NCBI RefSeq assembly: GCF_001672755.1
Contig: NZ_LZKI01000052.1
Location: 1-64,000, forward strand
Reading direction: 5' to 3'
From: Mycobacterium colombiense
Lineage (GTDB): Bacteria > Actinomycetota > Actinomycetes > Mycobacteriales > Mycobacteriaceae
Length of the DNA: 64,000 nt
The position numbers and the translations under genes are program-made. Position 1 is the stretch's first letter; the number at the start of each line of letters is the position of its first letter. Below are positions 1 through 8,567 of this stretch, piece after piece. The notes under the pieces are model-generated. The model saw only the letters and a list, made by a program, of their open reading frames with translations. It did no database searches and was not told the DNA's origin.

Positions 1-781
1 CGGCCGCGCCGGTGCCGCCGTCGGTCGGGATGACGTGGCCGGTGACGAAGCCCGAGAGGTCGGAGGCCAGGAACAGGATGACCCGGGCCTGGTCCTCGGG
101 CAGGCCCATCCGGCCGACCGGAACCCACTGCGGCCATTGCGCCTGTTCCTCGGCCGAAAGCCATTGCGAATAGGGCACTTGAAGGGATTCGGTGACGTCG
201 GGCGCGATGGCGTTCACCCGCACCCCGTCGTTGCCCACCTGAACCGCGAGGCTGCGGGTGAACGCGTTGACGGCGGCTTTGAAGGCGGCATACACCGGAT
301 CCTCCGGATAGCCGCGCAGCCCCTCGACCGACGAGACGTTCACGATCGCACCGGCGTGTCGCTCGACCATGGCCGGCAGGAACGCGTGGGTCAGCAGGAA
401 AACGTGGTGCAGGTTGATCCGGTAGAGCTCGTCCCACAGTCGTGGGTCGGTGCCGGCGAAGTTTCCGGGGTGCCGCAGCCAGTGGCCCACATTGTTGACC
501 AGCACGTCGACCCGGCCGAACCGGTCGAGGACCGTTGCGGCCAGGCGGGAGACCTGATCGGGATCTCGGACGTCGGTGACGATCGCCAGCGCCGACCCGC
601 CGGCTTCGGTGATCGAGGCTGCCGTCGCGTCGGCGAGTTGGGTGTCGATGTCGGCGATGATCACGTCGGCGCCGTGTTCGGCGAACAGTCGGGCGGTGGC
701 GCCGCCGATTCCTCCCGCGCCGCCGGTAACGACCGCCACCCGGTCGGTCAGCAGCGGGTCGGGATGCGTACCGTGTGTCAC
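1..781 (-). CDS. SDR family oxidoreductase (C-terminus beyond window)
   Basis: Reading the minus strand from a GTG at 781 gives MTHGTHPDPLLTDRVAVVTG and then the nucleotide-binding TGGAGGIGG motif. Further on are NNVG, a VNVSS catalytic-Ser region, a YAAFK active-site motif, and near the window edge TGHVIPTDGGTGAA, the usual SDR C-terminal end. It is therefore a classical NAD(P)-dependent short-chain dehydrogenase/reductase of about 260 residues, nearly complete but running off position 1. An ATG at 788 is in another frame, so GTG 781 is preferred. The substrate cannot be deduced. It is divergent from the esterase at 989, so the 207-bp gap probably holds both promoters. Confidence 0.85.
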   Translation of the reverse strand, partial: MTHGTHPDPLLTDRVAVVTGGAGGIGGATARLFAEHGADVIIADIDTQLADATAASITEAGGSALAIVTDVRDPDQVSRLAATVLDRFGRVDVLVNNVGHWLRHPGNFAGTDPRLWDELYRINLHHVFLLTHAFLPAMVERHAGAIVNVSSVEGLRGYPEDPVYAAFKAAVNAFTRSLAVQVGNDGVRVNAIAPDVTESLQVPYSQWLSAEEQAQWPQWVPVGRMGLPEDQARVILFLASDLSGFVTGHVIPTDGGTGAA

Positions 782-988
782 CGCTCATATCTTCGGGCAT
801 TCAGGGGGCTGAGCAACAGCCGGTCCGATTGGATTGGGCCCGCGCGGCAACCGCTAAAGAGATAACGGGGTGATACCCATCTCTGCGCGCAGCAAACAGT
901 GATGTACCTGACATTTCTCCCGCGTTAATTTCCCGTTAGCCCGCTGCGACGGCGGGTACTCGCCCTCCACTTAGGAGGTTGAAACCCA

Positions 989-2032
989 ATGGTGAGTACA
1001 GCCGAACCGACACATATATTGCCGAGCGTGGCGACGACGAGGCACATTCATCATCGCCACAGCCCGCAATCAGTCGCCGTGGGACTCGCCAGCCGGTTGA
1101 TCGTGAAGAACGCCATCCGCGCGTGGGCGTTGACGCCGAATCTGCATTGGCCCTTCGAATATGTCGACACCGTCGCGGGCTTGTTCCCCCGTGTCGGATA
1201 CGCGGCGAAAACAGAATCGATTCGGCTCGACAACTGTGCCGCCGAATGGGTTCGCGCGCCCGGCGTATCGGGGGAGCGGGCAATCCTGTATTTGCACGGC
1301 GGCGCATTCCTCACCTGCGGCCTCAACACCCACCGCTCCATGGTGACCCGCTTGTCGAAGGCGGCCGATGCCCCCATCCTCGCTGTCGCGTACCGGAAGC
1401 TGCCCGCACACCAGATCACCGACGCCATCGACGACGGGATCAGTGGCCTGCGCTGGCTGCAAGATCGGGGCTATGACGGCGACCAGATCGTCGTGGCCGG
1501 CGACTCCGCCGGCGGATACCTGGCGTTCATGACCACGCTCCTGGCGATCCAGGACGGCATCATGGAACCGGCCGGAGTCGCGGCCGTCTCGCCGTTCACC
1601 GACGTGGATCCGGTGCGAAAACTCAAGCACCGCAACGCCCGCAAGTGCTCGATGTTCACCCGCCGGGCCTTCTCGCGGTTCGCCCAATTCCTCAGCAACG
1701 CACAGGTTGTGGACGGCGAAGGCGACACCACGGTCGCGTCCCCGGTGGACGCCGATTTGTCCTTGTTGCCGCCGGTCATCATTCACGCCAGCTCGGACGA
1801 GCTACTGCTCGCCGACGCCGAGCTGATGGCGAAGCGCTTGGAAGCCAGCGGGATCCACTGCGATCTGCATCTGTGGGATGGACAGATCCATGACTTCCCT
1901 TTGGCCGCAGACGTTTTGCCCGAGGGCAGGCGCGCCATCAAATACCTTGGTGACTTCGTCAAGGACGTCACCGCTGTTCGCGCCAAGGTCCCGAGTGTGC
2001 GCAGTCTGCGCAATGCCGCGGTGGCCGGTTGA
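989..2032 (+). CDS. HSL-family alpha/beta-hydrolase (esterase/lipase, Lip-like)
   Basis: This 347-residue protein has the hormone-sensitive-lipase oxyanion motif HGG (residues 103-105) and the nucleophile elbow GDSAGG (Ser173). A late SSDELLL segment and QIHDFP supply the likely Asp and His of the triad. It should hydrolyse short to medium acyl esters. No signal peptide is evident. The ATG at 989 is chosen because a perfect AGGAGG lies at 973-978, ten bases upstream. The first 40 residues are His/Ser rich and not part of the hydrolase core. The natural substrate is unknown. Mycobacteria carry many Lip paralogues of this type. Confidence 0.85.
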   Translation: MVSTAEPTHILPSVATTRHIHHRHSPQSVAVGLASRLIVKNAIRAWALTPNLHWPFEYVDTVAGLFPRVGYAAKTESIRLDNCAAEWVRAPGVSGERAILYLHGGAFLTCGLNTHRSMVTRLSKAADAPILAVAYRKLPAHQITDAIDDGISGLRWLQDRGYDGDQIVVAGDSAGGYLAFMTTLLAIQDGIMEPAGVAAVSPFTDVDPVRKLKHRNARKCSMFTRRAFSRFAQFLSNAQVVDGEGDTTVASPVDADLSLLPPVIIHASSDELLLADAELMAKRLEASGIHCDLHLWDGQIHDFPLAADVLPEGRRAIKYLGDFVKDVTAVRAKVPSVRSLRNAAVAG

Positions 2033-2193
2033 AGGCGTCGAAAGTAACTGCGCCGCAAGCCGGTTCGCTGTCCAGTCGCTTCGGTGACCCCGTGCCGTGT
2101 CCCGGCGCCCGCTCTCACCTGTGGCCGCGCGAAACGGCGCCCGGTGAACAACCCAGCGCATAAGTTGCGTCGCTGCCGTTACAGTTGGTCCTG

Positions 2194-4860
2194 ATGACCC
2201 CACCAGCCCCGCCTGCGCTGACCGTGCGGTACGAGGGAGCCGAGCGCACCTTCGCGCCTGGCAACGACGTAGTGATCGGGCGTGACCTGCGCGCCGACGT
2301 GCGGGTCGCCCACCCGCTGATCTCCCGCAACCACCTGATCGCGCGGTATGACCAGGGCCGATGGGTCGCCATCGACAACGGCAGCCTGAACGGGCTGTAT
2401 GTGCACAACCGCCGCGTCCCGGTCGCCGACATCCAGGACGGCCTGCGTGTCAACATGGGCAATCCCGACGGTCCGGCGCTCACCTTCGAGGTCGGCCGCC
2501 ACCAGGGCTCGGCCGGCCGGCCCCCGCTGACCACGTCGATACCGATCGTCAGCAACCCCAGCGAACCGATGGCGCGGGCGCCGCAGAGCCAGCCGTTCGG
2601 TACCCAGTGGCCGGGCCAGCCCCAGCAGCCGGCGTCGGCCTCGTTCCGCCACCCCGTTCATCCGCCCACCGCCGCGCCGCCGAGCCAGCCCGCCGGCGGT
2701 CCCACACCGAGCTCTCCGTCCGGACCGCAGCCCCGGTACCCGACCAGCGGTCTACCGAGCGCCCCGCCCAGCGGCTCCCAGCACGCCCCGCAGATCTACC
2801 GGTCACCGTCGGCGCATCCCGCGCCGCCGACCACCGCCGAGCCGGCGGCGCCCCAGACGGGCCGCATCGGCGGCGACTCGTCCGTCATCGCGACGTCGAT
2901 GATGAAGATCCTGCGGCCTGGCAAGACCGGGCTGGACGTGCCCGGCGCAATCAAGATCGGCCGCGCCAACGACAACGACATCGTCATCCCCGAGGTGCTG
3001 GCATCGCGCCACCACGCCACCCTGGTCCCGACGCCCACCGGCACCGAGATCCACGACAACCGCAGCATCAACGGCACCTTCGTCAACGGTGCCCGGGTCG
3101 ATTCGGCCGTGCTGCACGACGGCGACGTCGTCACGATCGGCAACATCGACCTGGTTTTCCACGGGGGGCACCTGGCCCGCCGGGACCAGGCCGCGACGGC
3201 GACGCGCAGCGGCGGGCTCGACGTGCGCGGGGTGACCTGGACGATCGAGAACAACAAGACGCTGCTGGACAACATCTCGCTGACCGCGCTGCCCGGCACG
3301 CTGACGGCGATCATCGGGCCCTCCGGCGCCGGCAAGTCGACCTTCGCCCGGTTGGTCGCCGGGTACACCCACCCCACGACCGGAACCGTGTCGTTCGAGG
3401 GGCACAACGTGCACGCCGAGTACGCCTCGCTGCGCAGCAGGATCGGGATGGTGCCCCAGGACGACGTGGTGCACGGGCAGCTGACCGTGCACCAGGCGCT
3501 GATGTACGCCGCGGAACTGCGGCTGCCGCCGGACACCACCAAGGACGATCGCGCCCAGGTGGTGGCCCGGGTGCTCGAAGAACTCGAGATGACCCAGCAC
3601 CTGCACACCCGCGTCGACAAGCTGTCCGGTGGTCAGCGCAAGCGCGCGTCGGTGGCGCTGGAGCTGCTCACCGGGCCGTCGCTGCTGATCCTCGACGAGC
3701 CGACCTCCGGCCTGGACCCGGCCCTGGACCGACAGGTGATGACCATGCTGCGGCAGTTGGCCGACGCCGGCCGTGTGGTGCTGGTAGTCACCCACTCGCT
3801 GACCTACCTGGACGTGTGCGACCAGGTGCTGCTGCTGGCGCCCGGCGGCAAGACGGCGTTCTGCGGGCCGCCCAGCCAGATCGGTCCGGCCATGGGCACC
3901 ACCAACTGGGCCGACATCTTCAGCACCGTGGCCAGCGACCCCGACGGGTCCCGCGCGCGCTACCTGGCCCGCACCGGCCCGCCGCCGGCTCCGCCACCCG
4001 CGGAGAGACCCGCCGAACTGGGCGATCCCTCGCACACCAGCCTGTTCCGGCAGTTCTCCACGATCGCCCGGCGCCAGATGCGGCTGATCGTCTCGGACCG
4101 CGGCTACTTCGTCTTCCTCGCGCTGCTGCCGTTCATCATGGGCTCGCTGTCGATGTCGGTTCCCGGCGACGTCGGCTTCGGCATTCCGAACCCGATGGGC
4201 GCCGCGCCCAACGAGCCGGGGCAGATCCTGGTGCTGCTGAACGTCGGCGCGGTGTTCATGGGCACCGCCCTGACCATCCGCGACCTCATCGGTGAGCGCG
4301 CCATCTTCCTGCGCGAACAGGCGGTCGGGTTGTCCACATCGGCGTACCTGCTGGCCAAGGTCTGCGTGTACACGGTCTTCGCGATCGTCCAGTCGGCGAT
4401 CGTCAGCATCATCGCGGTGCTCGGCAAGGGCGCCCCGACCCAGGGTGCCGTGGCGCTGGGCAAGCCGGGTCTGGAGCTGTTCGCCGACGTCGCGCTGACG
4501 TGTGTCGCGTCCGCCATGCTGGGGCTGGCCCTATCGGCCGTCGCGAAGTCCAACGAGCAGATCATGCCGTTGTTGGTGGTGGCCGTCATGTCGCAGCTGG
4601 TGTTCTCCGGCGGGATGATTCCGGTCACCGCGCGCATCGGGCTGGACCAGATGTCGTGGGCTACACCGGCGCGGTGGGGATTCGCGGCGTCGGCCTCCAC
4701 CGCCGACCTGACCAAGCTGGTGCCTGGCCCGCTCACGCCGAAGGATTCGCACTGGCGCCACACCCCGGCGACGTGGTGGTTCGACGTCGGCATGCTGTTC
4801 GTCATCAGCGCCGTCTATCTGGGTTTTGTGCGCTGGAAGATCCGCCTCAGGGGCGGCTGA
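2194..4860 (+). CDS. FHA-domain ABC transporter (Rv1747-like exporter)
   Basis: This 888-residue half-transporter fuses two phosphothreonine-binding FHA domains to an ABC-2 exporter. FHA1 spans about residues 25-75 (GR 29-30, SRNH 44-47). A Pro/Ser/Thr-rich linker runs about 105-235. FHA2 spans about 253-300 (GR, SRHH, NGTFVNG). The ATPase has Walker A GPSGAGKS (375-382), signature LSGGQ (477-481), Walker B ending DE (501-502) and H-loop His534. A six-helix permease fills about 620-885. Domain order and wording match M. tuberculosis Rv1747, which is linked to cell-envelope glycolipid export and is a substrate of kinase PknF. ATG 2194 is preferred over TTG 2185; there is no clear Shine-Dalgarno sequence. 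No kinase gene is adjacent here. Confidence 0.93.
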   Translation: MTPPAPPALTVRYEGAERTFAPGNDVVIGRDLRADVRVAHPLISRNHLIARYDQGRWVAIDNGSLNGLYVHNRRVPVADIQDGLRVNMGNPDGPALTFEVGRHQGSAGRPPLTTSIPIVSNPSEPMARAPQSQPFGTQWPGQPQQPASASFRHPVHPPTAAPPSQPAGGPTPSSPSGPQPRYPTSGLPSAPPSGSQHAPQIYRSPSAHPAPPTTAEPAAPQTGRIGGDSSVIATSMMKILRPGKTGLDVPGAIKIGRANDNDIVIPEVLASRHHATLVPTPTGTEIHDNRSINGTFVNGARVDSAVLHDGDVVTIGNIDLVFHGGHLARRDQAATATRSGGLDVRGVTWTIENNKTLLDNISLTALPGTLTAIIGPSGAGKSTFARLVAGYTHPTTGTVSFEGHNVHAEYASLRSRIGMVPQDDVVHGQLTVHQALMYAAELRLPPDTTKDDRAQVVARVLEELEMTQHLHTRVDKLSGGQRKRASVALELLTGPSLLILDEPTSGLDPALDRQVMTMLRQLADAGRVVLVVTHSLTYLDVCDQVLLLAPGGKTAFCGPPSQIGPAMGTTNWADIFSTVASDPDGSRARYLARTGPPPAPPPAERPAELGDPSHTSLFRQFSTIARRQMRLIVSDRGYFVFLALLPFIMGSLSMSVPGDVGFGIPNPMGAAPNEPGQILVLLNVGAVFMGTALTIRDLIGERAIFLREQAVGLSTSAYLLAKVCVYTVFAIVQSAIVSIIAVLGKGAPTQGAVALGKPGLELFADVALTCVASAMLGLALSAVAKSNEQIMPLLVVAVMSQLVFSGGMIPVTARIGLDQMSWATPARWGFAASASTADLTKLVPGPLTPKDSHWRHTPATWWFDVGMLFVISAVYLGFVRWKIRLRGG

Positions 4861-4867
4861 GCGACTG

Positions 4868-5032
4868 TCAGGCGCCCTTGCGGACCAACTGCTCGGCCGC
4901 GGCGCGCATGCGGTCGGACAGCTGCAGCAGATCGTGCTCGCCCACGCCCAACGGCAGCGTGTATGCCAGCTGCCGCAATTCGACGGCGTAGTTGCGCAAG
5001 TCTTCGCGGAGGCGCATCTCAACAGTGGGCAT
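4868..5032 (-). CDS. Small conserved-type hypothetical protein (54 aa)
   Basis: A short minus-strand gene starts at ATG 5032, preceded by the purine-rich AAGGGAGAAG. The product begins MPTVEMRLREDLRNYAVELR and is acidic/basic helical throughout, with heptad-like Leu spacing and no membrane segment, so it may be a small helical protein. I do not recognise a named family. It is convergent with the exporter gene, seven bases from its stop. Start-proximal ribosome-binding signals and high third-position GC support it as a real gene. Confidence 0.6.
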   Translation of the reverse strand: MPTVEMRLREDLRNYAVELRQLAYTLPLGVGEHDLLQLSDRMRAAAEQLVRKGA

Positions 5033-5285
5033 GACTTCTCCCTTAGGCCGGGCAGAATGCCTGGTCTGCGTCGACCAGCCGATCTGAGAATTTTCGCAGG
5101 CCGTCCGGGTAACCGCGAGAGTGCCGACGCGTATTAACGGGAGTTTGACAGCGAATTTACAGTTCGCGCGCCGCCGAAGTCGTCGCTCGCGCGTGCCGCA
5201 ATACGGAAATTCCCTGCGCCAGCTCGCCGTGGCGTTACGCTGACGACGCTCGGTGAAAAGCATGCGGAAAGGCACAGGCGCCGGA

Positions 5286-6464
5286 ATGGATTTCGAACTC
5301 GACGCTGGGCAGCGCGCCTGGATCGCCGAGGTTCGTGAATTTCTGCAGCAGAACGCCACCCCGGAATTGCGCGCCGAGCTCGCCGAGCACGACCTGGAAT
5401 TTCGCGGCGGCGAGGTCGCCCGCTTTCGCCGCAAGATCGGGGCCAAGGGCTGGTTCGGGCTGAACTGGCCGCGCGAATATGGAGGACTGGGGCTCGGCCC
5501 CATTCACCTGCATCTGCTGATGAGCGAATTCGAATATTGGGGCGTGCCCGGCCCCGACCTGACGGTGACCTCGGTGGCGCCGATGATCATGCGGCACGGC
5601 ACCGAGCGCAACAAGACCGAATGGCTGCCCCCGATCGCCCGGGGCGAGATGATCTGCGCGGTCGGCTATTCCGAGCCGGAGGCGGGAACCGACCTGGCCA
5701 GCCTGCGCACCAGCGCCACGCTTGACGGCGAGGAATGGGTGATCAACGGCACCAAGATCTGGAACAGCGGTGCCCAGCGCGCGACGCACGAATGGCTCTG
5801 TGTGCGTACCGATCCCGGCGGTGCCCGGCACCGGGGAATTTCGGTCATCATCGTGCCGATCGACAGCCCGGGCGTCGACATCCGCCCGCTGTACGCTTGG
5901 TCGGGCTATCGGACCAATGAGGTGCACTTCCGTGACGTGCGGGTGCCGGCCACCAACCTGGTCGGCGAGGTCAATCGCGGCTGGACCTACATCACCGGCG
6001 CGCTCGATCTCGAACGCGGTGCGCTGACCAACGCCGGAGACCTGCGCCGCGCCGTCGAGGAGCTGCACCAGCTGGCGCGGCGACCGCGGCGAGACGGGTC
6101 CGTGCCCGCCGACGATCCGTCGCTTCGCCACCGGTTGGTGCGGGCCGAGGCCGACGTCGCGGTGGCCGTCCTGATGGGCTACGAGGCGGCGTCGATCCTC
6201 GACAGCGGCGTCATTCCCAGCGTCGAGGTCAGCGTCGAGAAGGTGTTCACCAGCGAGCTGCGCCAGCGCATCGCCGACCTGGCGCTCGACCTCCTCGGCC
6301 CCGACGGGCTGTTGGCGCATCGCAGCGAACAGGCCCCGCTGGCAGGCAAATTCGAGCGGCTTTACCGGGCCGCCCCGCTGATGCGCTTCGGCGGGGGCAC
6401 CAACGAGGTGCTGCGCGACATCATCGCCCAGCGCGGGCACGCGATGCCCTCCTATGGACGCTGA
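5286..6464 (+). CDS. Acyl-CoA dehydrogenase (FadE, subunit A of a pair)
   Basis: This 392-residue flavoprotein of the acyl-CoA dehydrogenase family should oxidise an acyl-CoA to the enoyl-CoA. Visible signatures are EYGGLGLG near residue 60, the central YSEPEAGTDLASL substrate/FAD segment, WVINGTKIWNSGA, and the C-terminal RFGGGTNEVLRDIIAQRGH adenine/FAD-contact region. Start MDFELD at 5286 fits the family N-terminus; an in-frame ATG at 5262 is possible. It is the first gene of the operon and is followed 21 bases later by a second, more divergent FadE. Such tandem FadE genes form alpha2beta2 heterotetramers in actinobacterial sterol degradation, so the pair probably works as one enzyme. Confidence 0.9.
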   Translation: MDFELDAGQRAWIAEVREFLQQNATPELRAELAEHDLEFRGGEVARFRRKIGAKGWFGLNWPREYGGLGLGPIHLHLLMSEFEYWGVPGPDLTVTSVAPMIMRHGTERNKTEWLPPIARGEMICAVGYSEPEAGTDLASLRTSATLDGEEWVINGTKIWNSGAQRATHEWLCVRTDPGGARHRGISVIIVPIDSPGVDIRPLYAWSGYRTNEVHFRDVRVPATNLVGEVNRGWTYITGALDLERGALTNAGDLRRAVEELHQLARRPRRDGSVPADDPSLRHRLVRAEADVAVAVLMGYEAASILDSGVIPSVEVSVEKVFTSELRQRIADLALDLLGPDGLLAHRSEQAPLAGKFERLYRAAPLMRFGGGTNEVLRDIIAQRGHAMPSYGR

Positions 6465-6485
6465 CCCCGAGCCCACGCACCGCCG

Positions 6486-7604
6486 ATGAAGACGATCCCC
6501 ACCGCTGAACAGCGCGAGTTCGCCTCGGCGTTGCGCGCCCTGCTGGCCGCCGAGAACCCGATCGCTCTGGTGCGCGCCCTCGGCGAACCCGGCGCGGACC
6601 GCGGCACGCCGGCGCTGTGGAAGGCGCTGGCCGATGCCGGCGTCTTCGGCCTGGCCATCGGTGAGGAGTACGGCGGCGCCGGCGGCTCGCTCGACGACCT
6701 CGCGGTCTTCTACACCGAGGCCGGTCGCGCGCTGTGCCCGACGACGGTGCACAGCAGCGTGCAGGCCGCGCTGGCCATCGACCAGCTCGGCCCGCCGGAC
6801 GCCAAGGCGCGCTGGCTGCCGCCGCTCGCGTCCGGGAGCATCCGGGCCACCACCGCGCTGTGGAACGCCCGCGACGCCGCCGTCATCGCCCCGCCGCTGC
6901 ATGCCGACCCCGCCGGAGAGCGGTGGCGGCTCAACGGAACCGCGGACTACGTCCTCGATGCCGACGTCGCCGATCTCATCGTGGCGTCGGCCGCGGCCGA
7001 CGGGCGCGCCCTGCTCTTCGTCGTCGACGTCCGGGATGTCAGCGTGCAACCGCTCGACATGGCCGGTGGGTTCCGGGCCTGCACGGTGCGCTTCGACGAC
7101 GTCATCGCCGACGCGGCGTTCGACGGGGTCACCGCGCCGGCGCTGCGCCGGCACGCCAACACCGCCGTGGCGCTGGGATCGCTCGACCTGGTGGGCGTCG
7201 GCCAGGCGGTGCTGGACCGCACCGTCGGCTACACCAAGCTGCGTCATCAATTCGGCCGGCCCATCGCGTCGTTCCAGGCCGCCCAGCATCTGGTCGCCAA
7301 CATGCACATCGCGCTCGCGGCGGCGCGATTGGCCGCGCACGCGGCGGTGTTCTGGCTGGGGCGCGGGCGCCTCGCGACCAGGGAGACGGCGGTCGCGCGC
7401 ATGCATGCGGCCGCCGCCGCGCGGCTGGTCACGCTGGACGCCCACCAATTGCACGGCGGCATGGGCTATGTCACCGAGACCGACCTGCACCTGTGGAGCG
7501 AACGCGCACGGCTCGGCTCGACATTCGGCGGTGGAGCCGACGTCGCCGCGTCCTGGCTTGAGCGGAGCATGCACGACGAGACAGACGGAGGGGAGCGCCG
7601 TTGA
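6486..7604 (+). CDS. Acyl-CoA dehydrogenase (FadE, subunit B of a pair)
   Basis: This 372-residue second acyl-CoA dehydrogenase-fold protein has an N-terminal helical domain with GEEYGGAGGSLDD and a weakly conserved middle domain. The C-terminal part has GYTKLRHQFGRPIASFQA (FAD contact), LHGGMGYVTETDLHLW, and a final FGGGADVAASWL. The middle domain lacks the tidy YSEPEAGTD motif of its neighbour, as is usual for one partner of a heteromeric FadE. I infer a complex with the preceding gene product. Its stop (TGA 7602-7604) overlaps the TTG start of the next gene, indicating translational coupling. Confidence 0.88.
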   Translation: MKTIPTAEQREFASALRALLAAENPIALVRALGEPGADRGTPALWKALADAGVFGLAIGEEYGGAGGSLDDLAVFYTEAGRALCPTTVHSSVQAALAIDQLGPPDAKARWLPPLASGSIRATTALWNARDAAVIAPPLHADPAGERWRLNGTADYVLDADVADLIVASAAADGRALLFVVDVRDVSVQPLDMAGGFRACTVRFDDVIADAAFDGVTAPALRRHANTAVALGSLDLVGVGQAVLDRTVGYTKLRHQFGRPIASFQAAQHLVANMHIALAAARLAAHAAVFWLGRGRLATRETAVARMHAAAAARLVTLDAHQLHGGMGYVTETDLHLWSERARLGSTFGGGADVAASWLERSMHDETDGGERR

Positions 7605-8101
7605 GCGAGGACAGTTTGATCGATGCGGAATCGGCATCGCGGGTGGGCACCGTCGCCGCGTCGGCGACCGGCGAGGTGAACCGCCGCGATTGGCAACGCT
7701 GGGCGGCGGCGGTGGGTGACCACAACCCGCTGTATTTCGACCCGGATTACGCCAGGGCCAATGGATATCGCGACATCATCTGCCCTCCGTTGTTCCTGCA
7801 GTACGCGATCCTCGGCGTCTCGCCGCTCGAGTCGCTGCGACCCGACGGATCATCCGGCGCGGTCTCCGGCAGTCTGGCCTTTCCCCGGGCCCCCAAGCGG
7901 ATGGCCGGCGGTGAGAGCTTCACGTTTCACCTGCCCGCCTATCACCGCGACGAGATCGAGATGGTTCGCACCATCGAGTCGATCGTCGAAAAGCAGGGCC
8001 GCTCCGGCACATTCGTTCTCGTCACCTGGCACACGGTGTACCGCAACCAACATCGCGATCTGCTGGCCGAAGCGTCGACATCGATGATCGCCCGTCCCTA
8101 G
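7601..8101 (+). CDS. MaoC-like / FAS1-type dehydratase domain protein
   Basis: This 166-residue hot-dog-fold protein has a MaoC N-terminal-type signature: WQRWAAAVGDHNPLYFDPDYA, then PPLFLQYAILGVSP. It should act with the next gene product as an (R)- or steroid-type enoyl-CoA hydratase. In the sterol igr operon the equivalent hydratase is a heteromer of ChsH1 and ChsH2. The start is TTG 7601, overlapping the stop of the upstream fadE and preceded by GGAGGGGAG at 7588-7596. No DUF35 domain is fused to it, unlike ChsH2 as I remember it; a separate DUF35 gene lies downstream. Confidence 0.82.
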   Translation: MSEDSLIDAESASRVGTVAASATGEVNRRDWQRWAAAVGDHNPLYFDPDYARANGYRDIICPPLFLQYAILGVSPLESLRPDGSSGAVSGSLAFPRAPKRMAGGESFTFHLPAYHRDEIEMVRTIESIVEKQGRSGTFVLVTWHTVYRNQHRDLLAEASTSMIARP

Positions 8102-8108
8102 GAGCGCC

Positions 8109-8567
8109 ATGACCGAATCGCAGGTGTTCTACCAACCATTTTTCGAAGACGTCGCGGTGGGTGAGGACATTCCCACGCTGACCGTCACCGTCGACGAAAC
8201 CCAGATGTTCTTCTTCAGCGCCGCCACCTACAACGGCCACCGCATTCACTACGACAAAGAGTGGGCCCGCGACACCGAAGGCTACGACAACGTCCTGGTC
8301 CACGGTCCGCTCCAGGCGGCGCTGTTGGCCCGCGCCCTGGGCGACTGGATCGGCGGGCGCGGGCGACTGGTGTCGTTCTCGGTGCAGAACCGGGCCGTCG
8401 CCTATCCCGGCGAATCGCTCAGCTTCGGTGGCGAGGTCACCGGTAAACGGCTGAGCGACGAGGGAACCGGGCTGGTAGATCTTGTCATTGCCGGGCGCCG
8501 CGACGACACGATATTGATGCCGGGGATGGCGACGGTCGAGCTGCCGATGCGGGGAGCCCGGCCGTGA
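8109..8567 (+). CDS. MaoC-like hydratase
   Basis: This 152-residue hot-dog protein of the MaoC/R-hydratase family has FEDVAVGEDIPTLTVTV at the start. It is followed by FFFSAATYNGHRIHYDKEWA, an Asn/Tyr/His-containing version of the D-x5-H hydratase loop, and then VHGPLQAALLARALGDW. It probably supplies the second half of a heteromeric enoyl-CoA hydratase with the preceding gene. ATG 8109 has an AGGAG six bases upstream (8101-8104 region). The stop overlaps the GTG start of the next gene by 4 bp. Confidence 0.84.
   Translation: MTESQVFYQPFFEDVAVGEDIPTLTVTVDETQMFFFSAATYNGHRIHYDKEWARDTEGYDNVLVHGPLQAALLARALGDWIGGRGRLVSFSVQNRAVAYPGESLSFGGEVTGKRLSDEGTGLVDLVIAGRRDDTILMPGMATVELPMRGARP

Noticed and set aside
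2361..4295. A 644-codon plus-strand frame inside the exporter gene
   Set aside because: It is in the wrong frame relative to the FHA and ABC motifs and has a random Arg/Pro-rich composition.
5235..7637. An 800-codon minus-strand frame across the two acyl-CoA dehydrogenase genes
   Set aside because: It has no family motifs, is extremely Arg/Gly/Gln rich and is antisense to two clear FadE genes.
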